DNA from: Coleofasciculus sp. FACHB-T130
Lineage (GTDB): Bacteria; Cyanobacteriota; Cyanobacteriia; Cyanobacteriales; FACHB-T130
DNA: 64,000 nucleotides
Assembly (NCBI RefSeq): GCF_014695375.1
Contig: NZ_JACJOG010000010.1
Location: forward strand, 31,693-95,692
Direction: 5' to 3'
The stretch's first letter is position 1, and each line of letters starts with the position of its first letter. Shown piece by piece: positions 1 to 8,854 of this stretch. The position numbers were made by a program, and so were the translations under genes. The notes under the pieces were generated by a model, which worked only from the letters and a program-made list of their open reading frames with translations, did not search any database and had not been told where the DNA came from.

Positions 1-78
1 TAGCTTTTTGCCCTATTTTTATTAGCAAACTCTATCTATAAATGATTAAAGTTGGTGACAACAATTTGCCATTTGCAA

Positions 79-1743
79 TTAGCTATTTACCAGATTCACC
101 AAAGTAGCAGCAATTTCATTTAAGGGGAGTATCCAATCGACTGCTCCAGTTTCAATTGCGGCTCCCGGCATCCCAAAATACTGCGAAGATTCCCGATCTT
201 GCGCGATCGCGATTCCGCCCATTTGTTTAATCGCTCTGATGCCGGTTGCACCATCCTTACCCGTCCCGGTGAGGACAACCGCGATCGCTCGTTCTTTAAA
301 ACTCGCCGCGATTGATTCAAAGAGTAGATCAGCGGAGGGACGGACAAAATGCACCAGTTTCGTCTGGGTGAGGGAGAGAGTGGCGTCTGGGTCGATCAGC
401 AGGTGATGATTCGGCGGCGCGATATAGATTGTCCCCGGACGCATTTGCTCTCTTGGTTCTGCCTGCTTGACGGGTAGAGACGTGCGACGATTCAGGATTT
501 CTGCGAGTAGGCTGGGGTGTTTGGGGTCTAGGTGCTGGACGATGGCGATCGCTGCCGGAAAGTCTTTTGGCAAGCCAGAAATCAACTCGGTGATGGCTTT
601 TATCCCACCGGCAGACGCTGCCACTGCCACGATGGGAAAGGTAATCAAAGGGTGAGAATTTTCTTCGGTTTCTGGGTTCGATCCTGCTTTTCTCCAATTC
701 CCCTTTTCTACCTGCTTCCCATTTTCCGGGTGTACCTCGGTATCTTTCTCTTTGTCCCCATTGCCATTTAAAAGCAGTTGCCGGATGATGGTAGCGTTGT
801 GCTGAGCTTCGTGCGCCTGCTCTTCAAAGCGTTTGGCTGACCGAGTTTGGTTGCGATCGCGTGCCCCTTGATGCATCCGACGGGACAAAGCGGCACGTTC
901 TTCTAGTGCCCTAAACGCATTCCACAGTGCCGTCTCTAGTGCCTCAGATTGCTCTGCCAGCAGAGTCTCGCCGGAATAGGCGTGACCCGTGCGGCAGCGG
1001 AACCGAAGCAACTGACCGTCGTGCAGTTCCCACAGGGCACCCCCGCAATCTGGACAGCCGAAGCCGGAGGGCGTTCCGGGTCTGTCATCTTTGTGTATGG
1101 AAGCCATATTTAATTCTGCGCTCTCGGATTCCATTTCCATCTCATCAGTTACAGGCTCTTTTTCCTCGGCTGCCACTGACTCTTGAGCCAAGCTTACCAG
1201 GGTAGGAGCGATCGCTGACAAAGGCAAAATATAATCGACTTCTACGTTCTCGATAGCGCTACGGGGCATTCCGGGAAACAAGGCGTCGTTGGGATCTTGA
1301 ACCACTGCGACACCGCCTCGCTGCTTCACCGCTGCGAGTCCCGCCGTCCCGTCGTCAAGATTGCCCGATAGCACCACACCCACCACTCGCCGTCCATAGA
1401 ACTGGGCTGCCGTGCGAAATAGGGGATCGATGGCGGGTCTGTGACCGTTCTCCTTAGGACCACGAGCCAGGTGGATGTATCCGCGTTTAACTAATAAATG
1501 GTAATTGGGGGGTGCCACATAAATCCGCCCATATTGAATCGCCTCGCCGTCCTTGGGATGAGATGCTTTCAAAGAGCCGCAGCGATTCAGGATACTTGGC
1601 ATGGCGCTGGTGCTGTGGGCAGGGAAGTGTATGACGACAAAGATTGCAGCTGGCAAATCCGGCGGCAAAGCCTTGACCAGTTGAGTCAGCGCTTCTACCC
1701 CGCCGGCAGAGGCACCGAGGACGATAATATCGTGACCAGACAT
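79..1743 (-). CDS. Tandem CheB-type methylesterase-domain protein
   Basis: The 554-residue protein has two complete CheB methylesterase domains and no receiver domain. Domain 1 (about 5-190) shows GASAGG with Ser12, His39 in VIHF and Asp131 in LDDG, the expected Ser-His-Asp triad. A linker (about 225-330) has a CPDC...FRCRTGH zinc-ribbon-like motif followed by long charged helices. Domain 2 (about 365-550) repeats the triad in ASAGG, IVQHLD and TGKDGATG. CheB domains remove methyl groups from, or deamidate, chemoreceptor glutamates in the cytoplasm. Here neither domain is gated by a fused REC. It lies 270 bp downstream of a hybrid kinase on the same strand, with no receptor or CheR beside it, so the substrate is unknown. 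Domain calls are firm; function is not. Confidence 0.85.
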   Translation of the reverse strand: MSGHDIIVLGASAGGVEALTQLVKALPPDLPAAIFVVIHFPAHSTSAMPSILNRCGSLKASHPKDGEAIQYGRIYVAPPNYHLLVKRGYIHLARGPKENGHRPAIDPLFRTAAQFYGRRVVGVVLSGNLDDGTAGLAAVKQRGGVAVVQDPNDALFPGMPRSAIENVEVDYILPLSAIAPTLVSLAQESVAAEEKEPVTDEMEMESESAELNMASIHKDDRPGTPSGFGCPDCGGALWELHDGQLLRFRCRTGHAYSGETLLAEQSEALETALWNAFRALEERAALSRRMHQGARDRNQTRSAKRFEEQAHEAQHNATIIRQLLLNGNGDKEKDTEVHPENGKQVEKGNWRKAGSNPETEENSHPLITFPIVAVAASAGGIKAITELISGLPKDFPAAIAIVQHLDPKHPSLLAEILNRRTSLPVKQAEPREQMRPGTIYIAPPNHHLLIDPDATLSLTQTKLVHFVRPSADLLFESIAASFKERAIAVVLTGTGKDGATGIRAIKQMGGIAIAQDRESSQYFGMPGAAIETGAVDWILPLNEIAATLVNLVNS

Positions 1744-2013
1744 TTATTTTCTCAATGCAGCGGATGAATTAAATTACCCAATCAAGCGAAGACCGAATTC
1801 TCAAAACTCTTTTCAATCGAACAAGTAGCTGAATCATCGCCGCAGACGCTTCGAGATCCTGTATTGGTTACTTTAGGCTAACATCTGTCACTCGTCATCA
1901 ATCCTCGGCATGAAAGCGCTTACTGAGTGTAGAGCAATTCTATTTGAATTGTGAGGGTGTAGGGCACCCTTGATTGAGAACTGCCTCGACACAACTGATT
2001 CGATGAAAACAAG

Positions 2014-4716
2014 CTAAATACTGACTCGGCGGGGAAATTTTACATTGAAGGTAGATCCGTGACCTAAATGACTTTCCACTGATATTTTTCCATGCATTAA
2101 TTGCACTAATGAGTGAGTGATGGCAAGCCCTAAACCCGTACCCGGATATTTTTTGGCGAGGGACTGATCGACTTGCCGAAATTCTTCAAAAATATGCTTT
2201 AAGTTTTCCTCAGCAATTCCAATTCCGGTATCTTGAACGCTAAGTAACACTTGATCCGGGGAAATTTCTTGTACTTTGATGCACACACTTCCGGTGTCAG
2301 TGAATTTAATCGCATTGGAGAGAAGATTTACCAAAATCTGCCGCAGCCGAGCGCTATCATTCAATATCTGAGGGTTTTGTAAATTTGCCTCGACTTGCAG
2401 CTCCAAATGCTTTTCTGAAGCAAGCGATCGCAATTCTTCTGCGGTTGTTCTCACTAGCACTGGCAGATTAAATTCTTCCAGTTTGAGTTCCAATCTTCCG
2501 GCTTCAATTTTTGAGAGGTCAAGGATGTCATTAATCAGCGTTAGCAGGTGTTTCCCATTGCTGAGGATGCGATCTACCATGTCCAATTGTTGCGGGCTAA
2601 GCTGATTTTGCCGCTGGCGCAACAGCAGTTGAGAAAAGCCGATCACGGCATTCATCGGCGTCCGCAGTTCGTGGGACATGGTGGCGAGAAACTGCGATTT
2701 CAACCGCGCTGCTTCCATCAATTGCAGATTCTGAAGTTGAATTTGCGTGGAAAGATTTTCGAGTTCCTTGTTTTGCTGAGCCAGGATTTCGTTTTGTAAA
2801 GCTAAGCGTTCCTCTCGTTCTTCTAAAGCATTGATCAGACGGGCATTATTAATCGCGATCGCGGCTTGTTCTCCCACCGCCGCCAGCAGATATCGGTCTT
2901 CTTCGTCAAACGCATGAGAATTTTCCCAATTACCGATTGCCAGCACGCCCAACCGTCCCGCTTGCGCGGACTCAATCGCCACCACATAAAGTGAAGCTGG
3001 CAACTCTGAGGGCTTTACGGTGTCGGATGTCGAGTGGAGGAAAGCGGCTTGTTCCCCTTCGATAAGCTGAGAAATCCCAGTCAAAAACACCTGAGAAAGC
3101 AATCCTTCCCCCGAACTAAAACCATCTTCCAGGCGCAATTTTTCCGTACCGATTCCCGCCGTCACCGTCAAGACCAGGCGATTGCACTGGGGGTTTTGCA
3201 GCATGATAAAGCAAAACTGGGCACCCGCGATCGCATCGCAAACCGCTTGAACCATCACCCGTAACAAACCGGGTAAGTCACTCAGGCGCTGGTTCAGTAA
3301 ATTTGTCAGCTGCTGGAGTGTCCGGAGTTGTTGCTGTTGTTCTCCCAGAATAATGATCGCCTTGCGTAAGTTCTCAGTCGCCGCTTGCGCTTCCCGGTAT
3401 AATTTTCCATTTTCGACCGATAAGGCAGCACGACGGGCAAGTTCCTCTGCCAGAGCCAAGTCCATCGCATCGTAGCGGCGTTTCTCTTGAGTGGACACCA
3501 AGGAAATTGCCCCCAACGTGCGATCGCGCACCAACAGGGGCACCACCATGTAAGACTGAAAGCCCAGCTCCCGAACGATTTGCAGATGTTCGGCATTGCG
3601 GGTCGCAGCTACGAGCATTTCGTCGTCAATTTCAACGGCAAATTTTGGTTTGCCCGTGCGTAATACAATGCTTGCGGGGTGTTCTCCATCCGGGTCGGGG
3701 GGGAACAGATGCAGCACCTCTTGCACCAACTTCTCTGGAGAGGGGTTTGCATAAGCCGTCCCCATCCGATGAATTGAGCCGTCCGCTGCCAGAATATCTA
3801 CTATGCACACGTCGGCTAAGTGGGGCACTGCCAATTGAGCCAGATTCTCCAGGGTTGTTTTGTAATCTAGAGAAGCTGAAAGGACAGCACTCGCTTCTGC
3901 CAGAAATCGCTGGTTTTCTAATGCCCGCTTACGCTCTGTAATATCGCTAATAATTCCAGACATCCGGAAAGGCTTGCCGTTCCCATCTCGCTGCGCTTTG
4001 CCTCTGGCAATGCAGTAACGATAATGCCCAGAAGCGTGCAACAGCTTAAATTCCACATTACATTCAACTTGATGCTCCAGGTGATCGCGGATGCTCTGGA
4101 CGATGCGATATCGATCTTCTGGATGCAAAAGTTGGCATAATGCCTGGTAATTGCCGACAAATTCTTCACGGGACAAGCCGCTGATTTCAAAACAGCGGTC
4201 ATTCCAATAAACTGTATTGGTGGTGATATCCCAGTCCCAAATTCCGTCGTTCGATCCCTCTAGAACAAATCGATAGCGTTCTTCGCTTTCTTTGAGTAAT
4301 TGGTTGGCTTCTGATGCCTGTCTTTCCGCTCGATAGAGGCGAAGCGCATTGTGCAGGCTGCGAGAGAGACTTTCTGGAGAAACTTTGCCTTTAGAAATAT
4401 AGTCGGATGCTCCGGCTTTCATCAGTTCGACGGCAGTTTGTTCGTCTCCCTGACCCGTCAAGACGACCAAGGGGATTTTAAAACCAGACGAGCGGATATT
4501 TTGAACGAGGGTGAGTCCATCCCCGTCAGGCAAGCGATAGTCGAGGAAGACACAGTCAAAATGGTCGCTGTGTAAAGTAGCGATCGCTCCTTGGCAGTCG
4601 CTGGTTTCTACTAATTCCATTTGCACGCCAGCCGTTTTGAGCGACCGGCGAACCGCCATCCGGTCTACTTCATCATCATCGACTACCAGGATTTTTAACT
4701 TTTCTTCCATAACCAT
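2014..4716 (-). CDS. Hybrid sensor kinase REC-PAS-GAF-GAF-HisKA-HATPase
   Basis: This 900-residue cytoplasmic kinase has no membrane segment. An N-terminal receiver (about 8-125) carries the acidic triplet VVDDDE and phospho-acceptor Asp59 in FLDYRLPDGDG. A PAS domain follows (about 145-265), then two GAF domains (about 275-445 and 470-625), a coiled coil, HisKA with H-box MSHELRTPMNAV (about 670-735), and an HATPase with N-box LLSNAIKF, G1 DTGIGIA and G2 GTGLGLA. A receiver ahead of the sensor modules suggests the kinase is itself controlled by an upstream phosphodonor; the adjacent kinases are candidates. GAF1 closely resembles the GAF domain of the kinase at 5334-8267. ATG codons at 4716 and 4710 are both possible starts. 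Confidence 0.9.
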   Translation of the reverse strand: MVMEEKLKILVVDDDEVDRMAVRRSLKTAGVQMELVETSDCQGAIATLHSDHFDCVFLDYRLPDGDGLTLVQNIRSSGFKIPLVVLTGQGDEQTAVELMKAGASDYISKGKVSPESLSRSLHNALRLYRAERQASEANQLLKESEERYRFVLEGSNDGIWDWDITTNTVYWNDRCFEISGLSREEFVGNYQALCQLLHPEDRYRIVQSIRDHLEHQVECNVEFKLLHASGHYRYCIARGKAQRDGNGKPFRMSGIISDITERKRALENQRFLAEASAVLSASLDYKTTLENLAQLAVPHLADVCIVDILAADGSIHRMGTAYANPSPEKLVQEVLHLFPPDPDGEHPASIVLRTGKPKFAVEIDDEMLVAATRNAEHLQIVRELGFQSYMVVPLLVRDRTLGAISLVSTQEKRRYDAMDLALAEELARRAALSVENGKLYREAQAATENLRKAIIILGEQQQQLRTLQQLTNLLNQRLSDLPGLLRVMVQAVCDAIAGAQFCFIMLQNPQCNRLVLTVTAGIGTEKLRLEDGFSSGEGLLSQVFLTGISQLIEGEQAAFLHSTSDTVKPSELPASLYVVAIESAQAGRLGVLAIGNWENSHAFDEEDRYLLAAVGEQAAIAINNARLINALEEREERLALQNEILAQQNKELENLSTQIQLQNLQLMEAARLKSQFLATMSHELRTPMNAVIGFSQLLLRQRQNQLSPQQLDMVDRILSNGKHLLTLINDILDLSKIEAGRLELKLEEFNLPVLVRTTAEELRSLASEKHLELQVEANLQNPQILNDSARLRQILVNLLSNAIKFTDTGSVCIKVQEISPDQVLLSVQDTGIGIAEENLKHIFEEFRQVDQSLAKKYPGTGLGLAITHSLVQLMHGKISVESHLGHGSTFNVKFPRRVSI

Positions 4717-4785
4717 TCAAGGACGGAATTCGTAAAAAGCTTTGAGTTTTAAATTTTAAGTTTTGAATTAAAGAATTCTCTTGTA

Positions 4786-4817
4786 ACTCATCACTCATCA
4801 CTCATCACTCATCACTC
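4786..4817. repeat. Heptanucleotide tandem repeat (ACTCATC)
   Basis: Four exact copies of ACTCATC plus a partial fifth lie between two regulatory genes. This is the short tandemly repeated repetitive (STRR) type known in filamentous cyanobacteria. Other heptamer arrays occur in the window at 31191, 31472, 36139 and 37224. Confidence 0.85.
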
Positions 4818-4844
4818 TTACAATCCATTACCCATTCTCCAAAA

Positions 4845-5273
4845 TTAGGGCATTTCACTAAGCATCCAATATTGATTGAGCGTTGCCACTACCTCCACGA
4901 ATTTAGCAAATGTTACGGGTTTGACAATATAACCCGCTACATTGAGATTGTAGGCTTCCACCTTGTCTTTATCTTCATTGGAAGTCGTTAGTACAATCAC
5001 TGGAATTGCTTTGAGTTCTGGGTCTGCCCGCAATTCACGCAAAAATTCAATTCCACCCATTTTGGGCATATTCAAGTCGAGTAAGACCAGCCGCCGCTCT
5101 CGCGGAACCTTTGTTGAATCGTCAGTCCCCCGCAACATAGCTAGTGCTTCTAGCCCGTTATTGGCAACATAGAAGGGATTTTGAATATTATTTTTTTTGA
5201 ATGCCCGTTTTACGGTCATCACATCAACTTCGTCGTCATCAACTAGCAAAAGGTTTGTCATCTTATCTACCAT
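4845..5273 (-). CDS. Rcp1-like single-domain response regulator
   Basis: This is a stand-alone receiver of 142 residues with acidic cluster VDDDEVD, phospho-acceptor Asp66 in LLDLNMPKMGG, a switch Thr in VLTTSNED and the Lys of IVKPVTF. The pattern (NNGLEAL, LLDLNMP, AYNLNVAGYIVKPV) is that of the Rcp1 family, which receives phosphate from Cph1-type kinases. It starts 60 bp downstream of the PAS/GAF kinase at 5334-8267, whose H-box is Cph1-like, so that kinase is the probable partner. It lies 128 bp upstream of the next kinase, which has its own receiver. A second ATG (codon 5, at 5261) could be the real start. There is no output domain. Confidence 0.9.
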   Translation of the reverse strand: MVDKMTNLLLVDDDEVDVMTVKRAFKKNNIQNPFYVANNGLEALAMLRGTDDSTKVPRERRLVLLDLNMPKMGGIEFLRELRADPELKAIPVIVLTTSNEDKDKVEAYNLNVAGYIVKPVTFAKFVEVVATLNQYWMLSEMP

Positions 5274-5333
5274 GATTTAAAAAACGATTGATTATTATTT
5301 TTTTATTCATTTTTTTATTAGTGATATCCATAT

Positions 5334-8267
5334 CTAGACAAAAAGCGAATTGTTACTACTGGGTTGTTTGGGCCAGGTAAAGTAGAAAGTTGACCCTTGA
5401 TTGACTTGAGATTCTAGGCGAATGGTTCCTCCTTTGTTTTCGATGATTTTCTTAACGATGGCGAGTCCCACGCCGGTGTTTTCTACCTTATCTCGTGCCT
5501 CCAGAGTTTGAAACATGACAAAAATTTTTTCATGATATTCAGGAGCGATCCCACACCCATCATCTGCCACGGCAAATTCATAGAATGTTTCTTTATCTTG
5601 TACTGATATAGTCGCGCTTCCATCCAACCGAGGGTGGTGTTTGAAGCAATTGCTGAGCAGATTTGCAAACACTTGTTCTAAGGGCAAGCGCTCGGTGTGG
5701 AAGGTAGGCATTCCGGGCTGGATGGTGATAGCGAACGTGGGTGGAGGTGCAAGCGTGTTGATAACTTCTGCCAGTAAGGTGTCAACGTCCACAATATCTA
5801 CAAAGGTCTTGACCCGCCCCACACGAGAATACTGCAAAAGACCGTTGATTAGAGCTTCCATCCGATGAACGCGCCCCCGCAGTAGATTCATATTCTCCTG
5901 GGTTTCCGGATTTAGAAAGTCGAGTAGGTCTTCTTCAATCCAAGTGGAGAGGTTAGCGATCGCTCTCAGAGGTGCTTTGAGATCGTGGGAAACAATATAA
6001 GCGAAGTGGTCGAGTTCGGCGTTGCGTTTTTCTAAAGCGGCGTTAGTTTTAGTGAGGATGTTACTCAGACGGGCTAATTCCGCCGCGCGATCGCGCAAAG
6101 CTTCTTCGGCAAATTTTCGCTCAGTAATGTCAATACACGAGCCAATATAACCCGCAAAACTTCCATCCGCCAAAAATCGTGGCGTTCCGGTATCTAAAAC
6201 CCAGCGATACTGCCCATCTGCCCGCAACAGACGGTACTCCATTTGGAAATTTTTTTGGACATGAGAAGCCGCCCGATAAGTATCCAAACAGCGCGGCAAA
6301 TCCTCTGGATGCACGCCTTCTGCCCAACCTTTGTCGAGTTCTTCCTCCAAGGTTCGCCCTCGGAAGCTCAGCCAACGCTGATTGAAGAAATGACATCGCC
6401 CATCCCGATCTGCCACCCATAACAAGACGGGGGCACTATCTGCCATCGTGCGGAAGCGTTCTTCGCTCTCCCGCAATGCCGCCTCCGTTCGCTGACGCTC
6501 TGCGAGTTCTTGTTGCAGCGTTTTAAACAGACCCGCGTTGTCAACAGCTAAAGCGGCGCGACGGGCAAGTTCGCAGGCAAAGGTCAGGTCAGCCTGACCG
6601 TAGCGACGACCCGACTCGGCTGAGGTAAAGGTAATTGCCCCCAAGGTGCGTCCGCGAGCTACCAGGGGCACCACCATTGCCGATGTAAAGCCTATCTGTC
6701 TCAAGATTTCTAGGTGTTCGGGATCGCGAGCCGCCTCTACCAGGAGGGAGTCGGGAATCTCCGCGTATAACTCCGCCTGACCCGTGCGTAAAACGTTGGG
6801 GAGACCATAAGCTTCATCGGGATCGGGCGGGTAGCGCTCCTGCAATTGGTAAGCCCAATCGACCTTCGATGGGTCTTGATGGACAACTGCCAGTCGGCGA
6901 ATTGTTTGATTTTCGTCGAGCATATCGATAGAACACCAGTCAGCTAGCTGGGGAACTGCTAGATGAGCCAGGGTTTCTAAGGTAGTTTGATAGTCAAGGG
7001 AGCTAGTCAGGAGGGTCGTCGCTTCACCCAAAAAGTGCTGTTGTTCGTTAATTCGCTGGCGTAGCGTAGCGTGCCGATGGCTTTCGCTGATGTCCGTACC
7101 CACCCCAATCGTGCGTATCGCCTTGCCGGTTTCGTCGCACAAAACCTGACCTTTTCCAGAGATCCAGTGGATGCTACTGTCAGGCCAAACGATGCGAAAT
7201 TCAAGCTCAAAATCAGTCTTCTGCTCGACTGACTGAGCGATCGCCTTTTTCAAGGAATCCCGATCCTCTGGATGCACGACTTCTAGGAAGGCGGCAAACG
7301 TACCGGCAAAAGTTCCGGGAAGTAAACCGTGCATGCGTTCTAGAGTCTCTGACCACGTCAGCTCCCCGGTGAGGATATTCCAGTCCCAGATCCCCATCCG
7401 TCCTGCGTCCAGGGACAATCGCAGTCGCTCCTCGCTCGTATGTAGCGCTGCTTGCGTTTGCTGCCGACTGGTAACATCCAGAACCAGAGATAACACTGAC
7501 ATCAAGCGACCCGATTCATCTAGCAAAGCAGAGTTGTACCACTCGCAGTAGACAATCGAGCCATCTTTTGTATAGTTACGGTTTTGGGACACGCTGCGCC
7601 CTTCGCTGCCTTTGAGCAACCGTCCGATCTCATCATTGACTGCTGCTACATCTTCAGGGTAGATAAATTGCCATTCCTGAGGATGTTTACCCGTTACTTC
7701 GGCGCTTCCCCATCCGAAGAGCGCTTCAGCTTCCCGCGACCACCTCGCCACTCGAAAGTTGCTGTCCCACTCGATGAGCGCTAAGGGTGAGTTTTCTAGA
7801 TGGAAATTGAGTTTGTGCAGTTCATCTCCCGATGCCGTTGGAGTTGGCTGTAAGAAGCCGCGATCGCTGAGCATTTCCTCCCAGGAGCGATCGCGGCTTC
7901 GGTCTGGCGTTTTTAGAGACATCTGAGGATAATTGCTAACAGCACTACTCAGCCTCGTTTCCAAAACGGAATTTTCGCTTGGGCTTCCCGCCTCTGAGTA
8001 CTTTTTTACATTGGCGAAAGCCGCTAAAACAGCGCTCCACAGACCGAGTTTCGTGCCACCGTACCAGATGCCCACCAATATGGCAGCAAAAAGTATTAGA
8101 AAAGGAGTTTCTTTTCCACCAGTTAGAATGTTTAGAATCAGTTTAATTAGCAGTGCTAGTGTCACCGCTAATAGAGCGATACCGTAACGCATTACCTGGA
8201 AGCCTACCCCTGGCAAAAGTTTCATCCTTCTAAACACAAATTGCCATAAAACCACTTTCTCAGGCAT
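5334..8267 (-). CDS. Membrane-anchored sensor kinase (2TM-PAS-PAS-GAF-PAS-HisKA-HATPase)
   Basis: A hybrid sensory kinase of about 977 residues. Two hydrophobic stretches near the N-terminus (about 23-47 and 55-85) resemble half of a KdpD-like DUF4118 four-helix module. Then come PAS1 (about 155-270), PAS2 of the PAS_3 type (about 278-395), GAF (about 410-580), PAS3 (about 595-720), HisKA with H-box IVSHDLKAPLRA, and an HATPase with FANLLSNCFKHH and GTGLAIVKK-like G2 (NTGVGLAIVKK). The kinase core is of the Cph1 type and nearly parallels that of the next kinase upstream (8855-11038). ATG at 8267 is chosen; an extended frame would need TTG at 8270, and ATG at 8225 is also possible. The Rcp1-like regulator 60 bp downstream is the likely phosphoacceptor. 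Confidence 0.9.
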   Translation of the reverse strand: MPEKVVLWQFVFRRMKLLPGVGFQVMRYGIALLAVTLALLIKLILNILTGGKETPFLILFAAILVGIWYGGTKLGLWSAVLAAFANVKKYSEAGSPSENSVLETRLSSAVSNYPQMSLKTPDRSRDRSWEEMLSDRGFLQPTPTASGDELHKLNFHLENSPLALIEWDSNFRVARWSREAEALFGWGSAEVTGKHPQEWQFIYPEDVAAVNDEIGRLLKGSEGRSVSQNRNYTKDGSIVYCEWYNSALLDESGRLMSVLSLVLDVTSRQQTQAALHTSEERLRLSLDAGRMGIWDWNILTGELTWSETLERMHGLLPGTFAGTFAAFLEVVHPEDRDSLKKAIAQSVEQKTDFELEFRIVWPDSSIHWISGKGQVLCDETGKAIRTIGVGTDISESHRHATLRQRINEQQHFLGEATTLLTSSLDYQTTLETLAHLAVPQLADWCSIDMLDENQTIRRLAVVHQDPSKVDWAYQLQERYPPDPDEAYGLPNVLRTGQAELYAEIPDSLLVEAARDPEHLEILRQIGFTSAMVVPLVARGRTLGAITFTSAESGRRYGQADLTFACELARRAALAVDNAGLFKTLQQELAERQRTEAALRESEERFRTMADSAPVLLWVADRDGRCHFFNQRWLSFRGRTLEEELDKGWAEGVHPEDLPRCLDTYRAASHVQKNFQMEYRLLRADGQYRWVLDTGTPRFLADGSFAGYIGSCIDITERKFAEEALRDRAAELARLSNILTKTNAALEKRNAELDHFAYIVSHDLKAPLRAIANLSTWIEEDLLDFLNPETQENMNLLRGRVHRMEALINGLLQYSRVGRVKTFVDIVDVDTLLAEVINTLAPPPTFAITIQPGMPTFHTERLPLEQVFANLLSNCFKHHPRLDGSATISVQDKETFYEFAVADDGCGIAPEYHEKIFVMFQTLEARDKVENTGVGLAIVKKIIENKGGTIRLESQVNQGSTFYFTWPKQPSSNNSLFV

Positions 8268-8854
8268 CAACCACTAGGAAGGTAATCGATTGCCTAGGGT
8301 TTTCCGCTGTGTTTAGTCGGATTGCATCCAGTATTATAGAACTCGCTCCAGAAAGTCCGCGCAATTGAGTTGGAGTGGCGATCGCGTGTCTTCGGAGCGA
8401 GGCATTAGCCTCGCGCTGGCTTGTCAATTCGCGCCAGAGTTTTTGTAGTTGCTTTTTAGTAGAATCAACCCTGACGTAGCATCAGCCATAGGGACGATTA
8501 TAGAGATTCGGCATCTACAATTTGCACCGTTACTCTATCGAATCTAAATTAAGGAATCCTTACTAAAGGCTTGAATTTAAAAAAAAGTTTAAGTTTTAAC
8601 GAAAGTAAAAAAGTAAGTTTTAGTACCAATCGAAGATTTAAAACTCGCATTAGATGCAGACCAAAAGTTTTTGAATTGGTACTTTTGTACGCCTAAGCAA
8701 GGATGGTTTTGTTTATCGCGGTTCTCTCTTGAGTGCAAGAAGGAACCTCACCCCCAGCCCCTCGACCTTCACGGAGAGGGGAGAAGATTGAACGCCTCTG
8801 GGATGTTTAGACGCGCTTTCAACCGCCAGCTTAAGACGGGTGCCTGAGATGAGT
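8268..8854. other. Intergenic region with repeat-like hairpins
   Basis: No gene is supported in this stretch. It holds a short perfect hairpin (GCGAGGC/GCCTCGC, 8397-8414), a 9-bp inverted repeat AGTACCAAT/ATTGGTACT with a 44-base loop (8622-8683), and an AT-rich tract at about 8570-8625. A C-rich element at 8744-8785 is described separately. Confidence 0.6.
8744..8785. repeat. Dispersed hairpin repeat (CCTCACCCCCAGCCCCTC type)
   Basis: CCTCACCCCCAGCCCCTC is followed by a GAGAGGGG arm; CCCCTC (8758-8763) pairs with GAGGGG (8776-8781). From memory this is a common small intergenic element in cyanobacterial genomes. A genome-wide copy count would confirm it. It lies just past the 3' end of the kinase gene 8855-11038. 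Confidence 0.5.

Noticed and set aside
2548..2799. Antisense frames of 60-140 codons across the large kinase genes
   Set aside because: They mirror coding bias of the opposite strand and have no recognisable domain or ribosome site.
7060..7100. GCGTAGCGTAGCG tract in the kinase gene as a repeat insertion
   Set aside because: The protein is not longer than relatives at this PAS/GAF junction; a chance resemblance is enough.
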